Shown piece by piece: positions 30,889-39,604 of a DNA stretch of 64,000 nt. Source of the DNA: Peredibacter starrii. Its GTDB lineage: Bacteria > Bdellovibrionota > Bacteriovoracia > Bacteriovoracales > Bacteriovoracaceae. The notes below the pieces were generated by a model. The model worked only from the letters and a program-made list of their open reading frames with translations, ran no database searches and had not been told where the DNA came from. Made by a program: the position numbers and the translations under genes. Position 1 is the stretch's first letter. Each line of letters begins with the position of its first letter. Location: contig NZ_CP139487.1 of the NCBI RefSeq assembly GCF_034259205.1, forward strand, positions 2,046,001-2,110,000, written 5' to 3'.

Positions 30889-32193
30889 ATGCATATTGCG
30901 ATTATAAGTGAACATGCTTCGCCCATAAGTGCACTCGGTGGTAAAGATGCTGGAGGACAGAATCTCTATGTAGCTCAATTGGCAAAATACCTAAGTCAGT
31001 TCGGTCATACTGTTGAAGTCTTCACTCGAAAGGATTGTCCGTCGCAACCGGTGGAACAAACACTGGATGAGGGCTTTAAGCTTGTTAATGTTCCCGCTGG
31101 CCCGGAAGAGTTCATTGAGAAAGAAAAGCTACTTCCCTATATGGATGAGTTTACCACCTTCATGTTGGATTATATAAAAAAGCGCCCAACCCCGTTTGAT
31201 GTTATTCATAGTAATTTTTGGATGTCTGGTTTAGTGGGCGCGAACCTCAAGCGCCATCTGAGCATTCCTTTTGTGATTACCTTCCATGCTTTGGGGAAAG
31301 TTCGTCGCATCCATCAAGGGAAAAACGATGGATTTTCTGATGAGCGATTTGATGTGGAAGATTCTTTGGTTAAAGAGGCAGATGGGATCATTGCCGAATG
31401 TCCTCAGGATCTTTCAGATTTAGTAGAACTCTACGATGCTCATCATAAGGAAATCGACATCGTACCTTGTGGATTTGATGACGAAGAAATGTATCCCATA
31501 AAAAAGGCTGAGGCCAAAAAGGCGTTGGGCCTTAAAGACAATGAGGAAGTCGTCCTTCATTTGGGACGAATGGTTCCTCGAAAAGGGGCAGATAACGTCA
31601 TTCGTGGATTTGCTCACTATCTTAAAGAGAACAATAAAGAATCTCGTCTTGTCATCGTGGGTGGGGAAAGTGAGGACGCCTGTCCCATCCGCACACCAGA
31701 AATTGGAAGACTAAAAGCAATTGCCGACCAGGAAGGAATCTCAGCAAGAGTGATGTTTGCCGGAAGTAAATCCCGACAAGCACTTAAGATCTACTACAGT
31801 GCTGCAGATGTTTTTGTGACAACTCCCTGGTATGAGCCTTTTGGCATTACTCCGGTAGAGTCTATGGCCTGCGGTACTCCGGTGATTGGTTCGAATGTGG
31901 GTGGAATTAAGTATACGGTGAAGCACGAAAAAACCGGTCTTCTGGTTCCTCCTAATGATCCTATTGCTTTGAAAGAGGCACTTTCAAAAATTATGAAAGA
32001 TGATCAATTAAGAGAGAAGTTTGGGTTAGAGTCTCTTAGTCGTGTGAAACAACATTTTCGTTGGGAGCACATGGCACGAAAAATCGAAGATATTCTCATT
32101 TCGGCCATCACAAATAAGTCTTTTAAAAATAATTATTCTTTTCAATATAACAGGGAGGTTCTGAATGCAAACTCAGAGTCAAGTTTCAGGTAA
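30889..32193 (+). CDS. Family 4 glycosyltransferase (sucrose-synthase/MshA-like group)
   Basis: This GT-B enzyme has the N-terminal GGKDAGGQNLYVAQLA loop, SNFWMSGL and FHALGKVR, and the C-terminal catalytic block PFGITPVESMACGTPVIGSNVGG with the E-x7-E spacing typical of retaining GT4 enzymes. It resembles the group including sucrose-phosphate synthase and MshA, which use nucleotide-sugars; the actual sugar is not clear. The last 20 residues appear low in conservation and overlap the next gene by 29 bases, so the true end may include a late extension. Part of the glycan operon. Confidence 0.87.
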   Translation: MHIAIISEHASPISALGGKDAGGQNLYVAQLAKYLSQFGHTVEVFTRKDCPSQPVEQTLDEGFKLVNVPAGPEEFIEKEKLLPYMDEFTTFMLDYIKKRPTPFDVIHSNFWMSGLVGANLKRHLSIPFVITFHALGKVRRIHQGKNDGFSDERFDVEDSLVKEADGIIAECPQDLSDLVELYDAHHKEIDIVPCGFDDEEMYPIKKAEAKKALGLKDNEEVVLHLGRMVPRKGADNVIRGFAHYLKENNKESRLVIVGGESEDACPIRTPEIGRLKAIADQEGISARVMFAGSKSRQALKIYYSAADVFVTTPWYEPFGITPVESMACGTPVIGSNVGGIKYTVKHEKTGLLVPPNDPIALKEALSKIMKDDQLREKFGLESLSRVKQHFRWEHMARKIEDILISAITNKSFKNNYSFQYNREVLNANSESSFR

Positions 32194-32896
32194 GGTAGCG
32201 CTGGTTACTGGTGGAGCAAGTGGTCTTGGATCGGAAATTTGCCGAACTCTTGCTAACCATGAAATGAAAACCATCGTGGCCGACATTCATCTGGAGAAGG
32301 CACAAAAAATTGCCAAGGAAATTGAACAGAATGGCGGTAAAGCAACAGCGATCGAACTCAATGTCACGAATTTTGAAAAGATTCCTGAAAAACTGGACAA
32401 CATTGTTCAGCAGTATGGAAGTCTGGATGTGCTGATCAATAACGCAGGGATTGATCTCACGACACCGATAACTGAGATGCCTGTGAACAAATGGAATGAC
32501 ATTTTAAGCACCAATTTGACTGGTCCATTTGTGCTTTCTAAAGAGGCCCTTCGAATTATGCATAAGAAAAAAGGGAATATCATTAATATCGTTTCCACTG
32601 CCGCTAAACGCAGTTGGGCCAATGCCTCTGCCTATCACGCCAGCAAGTGGGGACTTCTCGGTTTTACTCACGCTCTCCACGTTGAAGGAAGAGAGATGGG
32701 AGTGAAGGTGACGGCCGTCATTTGTGGAGGCATGAGAACACCATTTCTACTTGATCGATTCCCGGACATCGATATCTCCACTCTACAACCACCTTCAAAT
32801 GTGGCGAATGTTATTTCTCAAATTCTGTATTTGCCTCATGAATCTGTTATCCCAGAGGTGATGGTGCTTCCCATGAAGGAAACTTCCTGGCCGTAA
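32165..32896 (+). CDS. SDR-family oxidoreductase in the glycan cluster
   Basis: A classical SDR: TGGASGLGSE for NAD(P) binding, INNAGID, the catalytic serine in IVSTAAKRS and YHASKWG (Tyr-x-x-x-Lys). GGGAGG lies about eight bases before the ATG. It overlaps the GT4 gene by 29 bases and precedes gmhB by nine bases. In this setting it may modify a sugar or nucleotide-sugar (epimerisation or reduction), but SDRs of this type are general and no substrate can be read from the sequence. Confidence 0.85.
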   Translation: MQTQSQVSGKVALVTGGASGLGSEICRTLANHEMKTIVADIHLEKAQKIAKEIEQNGGKATAIELNVTNFEKIPEKLDNIVQQYGSLDVLINNAGIDLTTPITEMPVNKWNDILSTNLTGPFVLSKEALRIMHKKKGNIINIVSTAAKRSWANASAYHASKWGLLGFTHALHVEGREMGVKVTAVICGGMRTPFLLDRFPDIDISTLQPPSNVANVISQILYLPHESVIPEVMVLPMKETSWP

Positions 32897-32905
32897 GAGG
32901 TTGAT

Positions 32906-33451
32906 ATGGAGTCGAGGGCAATTTTTTTTGATAAGGACGGGACACTGGTTGAGGACGTTCCTTTTAATGTGGACGTCACCAAGATCAGATTTTCGAGGGG
33001 GGCGGAGTTTGCCATTCGAAAACTGAAGGATCATTTCCAGTTTCATATCGTCACTAATCAAAAAGGAGTTGCCCTGGGTTTATTTCAAGAGATTGATCTC
33101 ACTTTTGTGAGAAACAAAATGGCCCTGATGTTCTCAGACCTTGGAGGAGAGCTCCAAGGTTTTCACTACTGTCCTCATGGCCCGGATGACGGGTGTGCCT
33201 GTCGTAAACCCGGAACCCTCATGCTAGAGCGGGCGGCACTTGAGCATGGAATTGAGCTCAGTCATTCCTGGATGATCGGTGACATCCTGGATGATATTGA
33301 GGCCGGGAAAAGAGCGGGATGTAAAACCATCCTCATTGATAATGGGAATGAAACAGAATGGGTCTTGAATGAATATAGAGAGCCTGATCACATGGCAAAA
33401 GATCTCTTCGGCGCTGCTCTGATTATTATGTCTCAGGAGCGAGGATTATGA
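32906..33451 (+). CDS. gmhB: HAD-IIIA phosphatase, D-glycero-D-manno-heptose 1,7-bisphosphate phosphatase-like
   Basis: GmhB removes the anomeric-distal phosphate of heptose 1,7-bisphosphate in ADP-heptose synthesis. The HAD motif I FFDKDGTL, motif II IVTNQKG, the zinc loop CPHGPDDGCACRKP with its Cys/His ligands, and motif IV GDILDDIEAG are all present. Length is 181 residues, as expected. It overlaps the following GT9 gene by four bases. Placement between two heptosyltransferase-like genes supports heptose as the sugar, although HldE/HldA and GmhA are not in the window. Confidence 0.88.
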   Translation: MESRAIFFDKDGTLVEDVPFNVDVTKIRFSRGAEFAIRKLKDHFQFHIVTNQKGVALGLFQEIDLTFVRNKMALMFSDLGGELQGFHYCPHGPDDGCACRKPGTLMLERAALEHGIELSHSWMIGDILDDIEAGKRAGCKTILIDNGNETEWVLNEYREPDHMAKDLFGAALIIMSQERGL

Positions 33452-34545
33452 ACGCATGGTTAGACGCTAAAAACATACTTTGTATTCGATTGGATGCTAT
33501 GGGTGACGTCATGATGACGACTCCGGCACTTTCGGCCCTAAAAAAACAATTACCGGATAGAAGACTGACCCTTTTAACCTCAAAGCAGGGAATGGAAATA
33601 GCAAAATCCATTCCGCTCTTCGATCAAGTGATCTCTTACCATGCGCCGTGGCTCAAGGCCAGTGGGACCTTAAATGATCCGGGGCCTGATTTTGAGATGA
33701 TCGAGTTACTTAAAAAAGAGAAGTTCGATGGTGTGATCATATTCACTGTTTATAGTCAGAATCCTTTACCTTCGGCCATGCTCTGTTATTTGGCCGGCAT
33801 TCCTTTGCGGGCCGCCATTTGTAGGGAAAATCCTTATTCACTTCTTACAGATTGGATCAAAGAAACTGAACCTCATGAGATTCTTAGACATGAAGTGAAG
33901 CGCCACCTCGATCTCGTTCACGAATTGGGCGCTTCCCGTGATCCTCGTCCCTTAATTTTAGCAGTTGATCCGAAGGCCAAACTGGAAGTGGAAGGAAAGT
34001 TAATGGATCTCCAATCGCCTTGGATCATTATTCATCCAGGAGCTACAGCAGAATCCCGACGTTACAAAACCTCGGGTTTTGCAGCAGTCGCTGATTTAAT
34101 TACAGAAGAACTAGGAATTAAAGTCCTTTTCACCGGTGGGTCTGATGAGAGGGAGATTATTTCTGAAATCCAATCTCTAATGAGACATGATTCAATCAAT
34201 CTTGCCGGAAAGCTTTCCTTAAAAGAGATGATTGCTTTGATACAGAAAGCACCTCTTATTATCTCCAATAACTCGGGGCCAGTTCATATGGCCGCGGCCT
34301 TAGGTACTCCAGTGCTGGTGCTTTATGCTCTCACAAATCCTCAGCACACTCCCTGGATGGTTCCCCATCAAATTCTATACAAGGACGTGGACTGTCGTTA
34401 TTGCTACAAAAGTGTATGCCCAAAAGGCACGAATGCTTGTCTTGATATTGATCCAGAACTCATTTTTGAAAAGGCCCGAATTCTTTTAGAGGAAGAACCA
34501 ACTCCCTGTTTTGATTTTCAGGCCATTTATCCATTACCAATTTAG
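33448..34545 (+). CDS. Second family 9 glycosyltransferase (heptosyltransferase-like)
   Basis: The GT9 blocks are NILCIRLDAMGDVMMTTPAL at the N-terminus, IIHPGATAESRRY in the middle and IISNNSGPVHMAAALGTPVLVL in the C-terminal domain. A Cys-rich tail (DVDCRYCYKSVCPKGTNAC) follows the catalytic domain, as in several GT9 proteins, and could bind metal. It overlaps gmhB by four bases (ATGA) and is followed by the aldose-epimerase-like gene. Its last 35 bases include an alternate start of that gene, which I rejected. Confidence 0.87.
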   Translation: MNAWLDAKNILCIRLDAMGDVMMTTPALSALKKQLPDRRLTLLTSKQGMEIAKSIPLFDQVISYHAPWLKASGTLNDPGPDFEMIELLKKEKFDGVIIFTVYSQNPLPSAMLCYLAGIPLRAAICRENPYSLLTDWIKETEPHEILRHEVKRHLDLVHELGASRDPRPLILAVDPKAKLEVEGKLMDLQSPWIIIHPGATAESRRYKTSGFAAVADLITEELGIKVLFTGGSDEREIISEIQSLMRHDSINLAGKLSLKEMIALIQKAPLIISNNSGPVHMAAALGTPVLVLYALTNPQHTPWMVPHQILYKDVDCRYCYKSVCPKGTNACLDIDPELIFEKARILLEEEPTPCFDFQAIYPLPI

Positions 34546-34555
34546 TGAGGTCTAT

Positions 34556-35455
34556 ATGATTACCTTAGAGAACAAAAACCTGATGGTTAAAATTAGTGAT
34601 GGCCGGGGGGCCAGGGTCGAGCATTTTATTGATAAACGAACGGGTAAAGATTGGGTCTGGAAGTATTCGCCCGAAGTAAAGAAAGAACTTCATGAGTTGG
34701 ATGGCTTTGATGAAAATTGGGAAGGAGGCTGGGAAGAGGTCTTCCCCAATGATGCTCCGGTAGAGATCAATCAATTTAAACTTACTGATCATGGTGAACT
34801 TTGGCGCAGAACCTGGCAGCAAATCCCGACGGTGGATAAAAGTGAGGCCCTGTTCGAACTGGAATGCGAAACTTATCCAGTGATCATTCAGAAGCGTTTT
34901 CACTTAAGTGAGAGCGAATTGAAAATTAATTATAAAATTGAATCCCGTGCTTCAATGAATCTGCCTTTTATTTTTAAATTTCATCCTGCATTAGCGATTG
35001 AACCCGGTGATGAGTTTCATATGCCAGGTTCCTACATGGAGCCAGTCGCCCTGGGCTTTAGTCGTCTCATTGGAATTGATCGAAAAACGGTTTTTCCGAT
35101 TGGAGTGGCAGAGAGCGGTGAATACGTTAATATCCAAAAGGCCCTCCCAGAGGATGGGCACACTCGGGAATTCGTTAGGCTAAGTCAGTTAGAGGAGGGC
35201 ATGTGTGCCGTCTTTAACCCCGCCACGCAAACTCGACTAAAATTTCAATTTCCCAAAGATATTTTTCCCTACGTATGGCTGTTTCAAAGTTACGGTGGAT
35301 TCAATGGTCACTATGTTTCGATGATGGAGCCCACCAATGCCGGCCACTATGATTTAAGCGAGGCCCATAAGAAGCAAGAGTGCGGTGAAATTCGTCCGGG
35401 CGAAAAACTCGATTTCTCGCTTCGTCTGACCCTGGAACCCTTAATGAATGTTTAG
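34556..35455 (+). CDS. Aldose 1-epimerase-like protein
   Basis: The fold pattern of galactose mutarotase-like proteins is visible: ITLENKNLMVKISDGRGARVEHFIDKRTG at the N-terminus, GGWEEVFPND, FIFKFHPALAIEPGD with a catalytic-type His, and a C-terminal MMEPTNAG containing the conserved Glu. These proteins interconvert anomers or bind sugar. GAGG five bases before the ATG at 34556 decides the start, since the open frame extends 45 bases upstream. It lies in the glycan cluster between the second GT9 and the DUF6165 gene, which fits anomer handling of an activated or free sugar. Confidence 0.75.
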   Translation: MITLENKNLMVKISDGRGARVEHFIDKRTGKDWVWKYSPEVKKELHELDGFDENWEGGWEEVFPNDAPVEINQFKLTDHGELWRRTWQQIPTVDKSEALFELECETYPVIIQKRFHLSESELKINYKIESRASMNLPFIFKFHPALAIEPGDEFHMPGSYMEPVALGFSRLIGIDRKTVFPIGVAESGEYVNIQKALPEDGHTREFVRLSQLEEGMCAVFNPATQTRLKFQFPKDIFPYVWLFQSYGGFNGHYVSMMEPTNAGHYDLSEAHKKQECGEIRPGEKLDFSLRLTLEPLMNV

Positions 35456-35470
35456 CAGTGGAGGAATTTT

Positions 35471-35860
35471 ATGGAGAATATTGTGGTGCCAATCTCTGTC
35501 GGGGAATTAATGGATAAGATCTCTATTCTCGAAATTAAACAAGACAGGATTGCGGAGTCTCATAAGTTGGAAAATATTAATCGAGAACTGGCCTACCTTC
35601 TGGATATCAGAGAAGAAAGAGTTCCTTTTACGGTAGAAGTAGATGAACTTTATGGTCGGCTTAAAGAAACCAATGAGAATCTTTGGGAGATTGAAGATAA
35701 AATTAGGAAATGCGAGCGTTCCCAGGATTTTGGTGAAGAGTTTATCCAGTTAGCTCGTTTTGTTTATCATGAGAACGATAAGCGTGCTCAAATAAAATCC
35801 GACTTAAATAACAAATTAGGTTCAGCACTTCGTGAAGAGAAATCCTACTCAAATTATTAA
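35471..35860 (+). CDS. DUF6165-family protein
   Basis: The N-terminus VPISVGELMDKISILEIK and the following ENINRELAYL match the small helical DUF6165 family, which often occurs within polysaccharide or glycosyltransferase clusters. The function is unknown; coiled-coil-like heptads suggest a scaffold or binding partner. GTGGAGG precedes the ATG by about eight bases. It is the last gene of the glycan operon and is followed by a terminator. Confidence 0.75.
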   Translation: MENIVVPISVGELMDKISILEIKQDRIAESHKLENINRELAYLLDIREERVPFTVEVDELYGRLKETNENLWEIEDKIRKCERSQDFGEEFIQLARFVYHENDKRAQIKSDLNNKLGSALREEKSYSNY

Positions 35861-35867
35861 TGTAAGG

Positions 35868-35888
35868 GAGTGAAGAAATTCACTCTTT
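35868..35888 (+). terminator. Terminator of the glycan cluster
   Basis: GAGTGAA, GAAA, TTCACTC forms a seven-pair stem with a GAAA tetraloop, followed by TTTC. It lies eight bases after the DUF6165 stop codon. The T-run is short, so efficiency is moderate. Confidence 0.65.
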
Positions 35889-35918
35889 CACTCTTCAAAT
35901 CATCTTTAAAATTAACTT

Positions 35919-35948
35919 TTAACATCATGCCTTAAGTGATTCTATAGA
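35919..35948 (+). promoter_or_regulatory. Candidate promoter of the ABC exporter gene
   Basis: TTAACA (35919-35924) and TATAGA (35943-35948) are separated by 18 bases and have five and four matches to the consensus hexamers. Transcription would start about 38 bases before the ATG at 35993. AGG seven bases before the ATG is a weak ribosome site. Confidence 0.4.
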
Positions 35949-35992
35949 TTCATCTTCAGTAAAAAATCAGATGACAATTCTATAGGTCGCTT

Positions 35993-38900
35993 ATGTTAAA
36001 AAAAATATTCTTCTCAAATGTTTCTCCAATGATCAAACAAGGAGCTAAGAGGCCCCTTGAGTTAAAAGACATTCCTGAACTTCCAAAATTATGGGCCCCA
36101 CACTCTTATCTCGAAGGTTTTGATAACTTGAGTGGGCAAGGCGGAGGGAAGAAGTTTCTTTTCGAGCAGCTGCGTGTTCTCAAACCTCAAGCGATCAAAC
36201 TCCTGATCCTTATTTCATTTATTCTCATTTTCAAAATGGTAGCACCTGTACTCATTCACCGTTTGATTGAAACCATTGGTTTAGTCGCAAAAGGTGAGGT
36301 TGAGGTTGCTACTGGTCTTTTAACTGCTCTGGGTCTTTGTGGTGTTCAGTTAGTGTCTGCCATCCTTGGACAGCATTACGTCTATCATTCCGTTACTTCA
36401 ACTCAGTCTGCGGCCAATGGGATTAATCAGAGAATCTCTCAATCGATTTTAAATTCTAAATCCCTTGATTCAAATAAAGGTCAGATTCTTAATCGCACCA
36501 GTGCGGATGCAGAGATGGCCGGAGCTTCATTGTGGGCCCTGGGTGAGATTCTGCAAATTGTTCTTACGATGGGAGCGGTTGCTTTTTTACTTTTTAAATA
36601 TATCGGCTTCACTGCTGTCGCACCCATCGTCATCATGGCCTTTCTTCTGCCATTGAGCCGATTCTTCTCAGGAAAGTTTTCAAAAGTTCAAGGCGAGATC
36701 ATGAGTCTACGGGATGAAAGACTGGGGCGGATGTCTCAGTTTCTTGATGGTATTCGCGTGATTAAGTCTTTTGTTTGGGAAAAGCATGTTCATAACGAAA
36801 TTGAAGATCAGCGATCAAAAGAGGAGGCCACTTGGTTAAAGCTCGCGAAGTTTAAAACTCTCTCAAGTGGAAGTTATCTATTCGCAAGTCTCATGGTGAC
36901 CTTGGTGGCCTTTTCTTCTTACTTGTTTCAAGGCAAAGTTCTTGATGTGGCCACTGCATTTACTTGTTTGATGCTCTTTAGTTATCTAGAGCCATGTTTC
37001 AGACAATTACCAAAGGTTTTGGGAGACTTTAGCTCATCATTTATTGCGGGTGAGAGAGTTGCGAGCATTCTTGTATTTCAAGCTCCAAAGAAGTTTTCCC
37101 TTGAAGGTGACCGTAAGGCCCCTTCAATCAAAGTTGAAAACATCACGGTAAATTATCCTCAAAAAGAAAAAGTACTGGACCAGGTTTCTCTCGATATTCA
37201 AAGTGGTGAGAATGTAGCAGTTGTTGGTGTCGTTGGATCCGGTAAATCAAGTCTCATCAAGCTTATCCTGGATGAGATACCTTCATTTGAAGGTCAAATC
37301 AATATCGATGGACATCCTCGTGTTGCCTATGTTCCTCAGGATCCATTTTTGTTTCATGACTCATTAGAAATGAACATCACTATGGGTGCTTCAATTGTGG
37401 ATGAAATTGTTCTTAAAAAGGCGCTATATGCTTCATGTTTAGAACATGACCTTGAACTATTGCCTGCTGGTCTTGAAACTGAAATCATCGAAGGTGGTGG
37501 AAATCTCTCTGGTGGACAAAAGCAACGTGTGAACCTTGCCCGAGCGGCCATGCATGTTCCACAACTGGTGATTTTAGATGATCCTTTCTCGGCCCTGGAT
37601 CCTAAAACTGAAGGAGAAGTATTTGAACGACTTATTTTAGGATCATGGTCAACTTGTACCCGTATTGTGACGACACATCGACTTGGACATTTGAAGCAAT
37701 TTGATCGAATTGTTTTTCTTCGAGATGGTAAGATTGTGGCCAATGGGTCATTTGAAGAGCTTCTGGCCTCTAATCATGAATTCAAAAACTTCTATCTTGA
37801 GAACTCTAAAGAGGAATCTAAGGGTACTTCTCCGGCCAAAGCGGCAGACGCCCCTCAGAAGAGTGAATCATCTTCAAACCATCAAGTGGTGGAAGTTGAA
37901 GATCAGGAGCGAGGTGAAGTTTCTCTAAAACTATACTGGAGTTATATAAGAGCGATGGCAGGATTCTCCAAGAAGAATCTTCCAAAGACCATCGGACTTC
38001 TTCTACTGAGCTCTTTGAGTGCCATGATGTTGCCCATTCTTCAAAATTCTTGGCTATCGAAATGGACTCAAAGTTTATCCAGCAATTCGGATATGAATGT
38101 CTACTATCTTGGCGTTTATGCCTTGATAGGTCTTTTCACGATATCGGTCTGCGCTTTTCAACATTTTTATTGGTCGAAGAAGGCAATTCATGCGGCGAAA
38201 TCTCTTCATGGCAAGGCCCTGGATGGAGTGCTTGGTGCTCATGTGCGATACTTTGATGCAAATCCAAGTGGTCGAATTCTAAATCGCTTTTCTCGCGATC
38301 TGGATGCAGTTGAAAAGGATCTTTCCTGGTCTTTAGAGGAGGCCTTTATGGCATTCCTTAATTCAATTGGTGCGGTGTTTGTTTTATTAACTGCAATTCC
38401 CCTCATGATTACGGTCGTTCTACCTGTTATCGCAGTTTACTTCTTCCTTCAGAAGAACTACCGAGTTTGTATGAGAGAAGCAAAACGTTTGATGTCAGTG
38501 GCCCGTTCTCCTCGCATTTCCTCTATTAAAGAGATGCTAAATGGTGCACCGGTTATTCGCTGTTATGGCGCGGAAGAATTCTTTCAAGCGAGATTTACAC
38601 GTGCACTAAGTGATTATCAAAGAGGTTTCTACGGCGTGGTCCTGATCAACCGATGGTTTTCTATTCGCATTCCTCTTGTGAGTTCAATGCTTTCACTTGC
38701 CGCTGCAACTGGGATCATTTTTCTTGGTAAGTCAGGAAATATCTCGGAAGGTCTGGCCGGTATGACACTCATTTATGCTTTCAGATTCTGGGACAGCTTA
38801 AACTGGACCGTCCGTGCTTTCGGAGAGGCCGAGGCCCAGATGACCTCTGTCGAGAGACTTGATAGTCTTTCCGAAATTAAAAAGGAAGACGTGAATGCAG

Positions 38901-39604
38901 GTGAGTTGGTTGATATTGAGCTTAAAGGCGATATTACATTTAATAATGTTTTTGCGAGCTATGCTCCTCACTTACCAAATGTTCTTAAGGGATCAAGTTT
39001 TGAAGTTCCGGCCGGAGCGAAAGTAGGTGTAGTGGGAAGAACTGGTGCTGGTAAATCAACTCTCTTTGGCATTCTTCATCGCTTTATTGAAGTGAATGAT
39101 GGGGAAGTTGTAATTGGTGGAGAGGACATCAAAAATGTTCCTCTAAGAAATCTCCGCTCATCCATTGGTACCATTCCTCAGAATCCGATTCTTTTTAGTG
39201 GAACCATACGTTCTAATATCGATCCAATGGGGGACTTTAGTGACCTTGAGATTAGAGAAGTTCTTCTCAGAATTGGTATTAACCTTGATCCTAAAACTGT
39301 TGTGAGTGAAGGGGGAGGAAACTTCAGTCGTGGTGAAAGACAGCTTCTGTGTCTAGCGCGTGCCCTTATTCGGAAGACCCCTATTATCATCGTAGATGAA
39401 GCGACTGCCAGTATGGATAATAAGACTGATGCTCTTATTCGAGATATTCTTATGAATGGTTGTCCGGGAGTGACAGTTCTGATTATTGCTCACAAACTTC
39501 AAAGCGTTTCTCAATGTGATATGTTGATTGAAATGCGAGACGGAAAGGTCTTAGACATTGAGTATAGAAGTAAAACTGAGAAGGCCGAATTAATGTCGGC
39601 CTAA
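35993..39604 (+). CDS. ABCC/MRP-like full ABC exporter (TMD-NBD-TMD-NBD in one chain)
   Basis: The 1,203-residue protein contains two membrane domains, each followed by an ATPase domain. The first Walker A is GVVGSGKS (412-419), its signature LSGGQKQ, and its Walker B VILDDPFSALD ends in Asp-Asp instead of Asp-Glu, so the catalytic glutamate is missing. The second Walker A is GRTGAGKST (1015-1023), signature FSRGERQLLCLARAL, and Walker B IIIVDEATASMD is complete. This asymmetry is that of eukaryotic ABCC (MRP/CFTR) transporters; most bacterial exporters are half-transporters. Substrate is unknown; the glycan cluster lies upstream and a low-similarity linker rich in Ser and charge separates the halves. 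Confidence 0.88.
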   Translation: MLKKIFFSNVSPMIKQGAKRPLELKDIPELPKLWAPHSYLEGFDNLSGQGGGKKFLFEQLRVLKPQAIKLLILISFILIFKMVAPVLIHRLIETIGLVAKGEVEVATGLLTALGLCGVQLVSAILGQHYVYHSVTSTQSAANGINQRISQSILNSKSLDSNKGQILNRTSADAEMAGASLWALGEILQIVLTMGAVAFLLFKYIGFTAVAPIVIMAFLLPLSRFFSGKFSKVQGEIMSLRDERLGRMSQFLDGIRVIKSFVWEKHVHNEIEDQRSKEEATWLKLAKFKTLSSGSYLFASLMVTLVAFSSYLFQGKVLDVATAFTCLMLFSYLEPCFRQLPKVLGDFSSSFIAGERVASILVFQAPKKFSLEGDRKAPSIKVENITVNYPQKEKVLDQVSLDIQSGENVAVVGVVGSGKSSLIKLILDEIPSFEGQINIDGHPRVAYVPQDPFLFHDSLEMNITMGASIVDEIVLKKALYASCLEHDLELLPAGLETEIIEGGGNLSGGQKQRVNLARAAMHVPQLVILDDPFSALDPKTEGEVFERLILGSWSTCTRIVTTHRLGHLKQFDRIVFLRDGKIVANGSFEELLASNHEFKNFYLENSKEESKGTSPAKAADAPQKSESSSNHQVVEVEDQERGEVSLKLYWSYIRAMAGFSKKNLPKTIGLLLLSSLSAMMLPILQNSWLSKWTQSLSSNSDMNVYYLGVYALIGLFTISVCAFQHFYWSKKAIHAAKSLHGKALDGVLGAHVRYFDANPSGRILNRFSRDLDAVEKDLSWSLEEAFMAFLNSIGAVFVLLTAIPLMITVVLPVIAVYFFLQKNYRVCMREAKRLMSVARSPRISSIKEMLNGAPVIRCYGAEEFFQARFTRALSDYQRGFYGVVLINRWFSIRIPLVSSMLSLAAATGIIFLGKSGNISEGLAGMTLIYAFRFWDSLNWTVRAFGEAEAQMTSVERLDSLSEIKKEDVNAGELVDIELKGDITFNNVFASYAPHLPNVLKGSSFEVPAGAKVGVVGRTGAGKSTLFGILHRFIEVNDGEVVIGGEDIKNVPLRNLRSSIGTIPQNPILFSGTIRSNIDPMGDFSDLEIREVLLRIGINLDPKTVVSEGGGNFSRGERQLLCLARALIRKTPIIIVDEATASMDNKTDALIRDILMNGCPGVTVLIIAHKLQSVSQCDMLIEMRDGKVLDIEYRSKTEKAELMSA

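Noticed and set aside
37354-37743. 129-codon minus-strand frame
   Set aside because: Antisense to the first ATPase domain of the ABC exporter.
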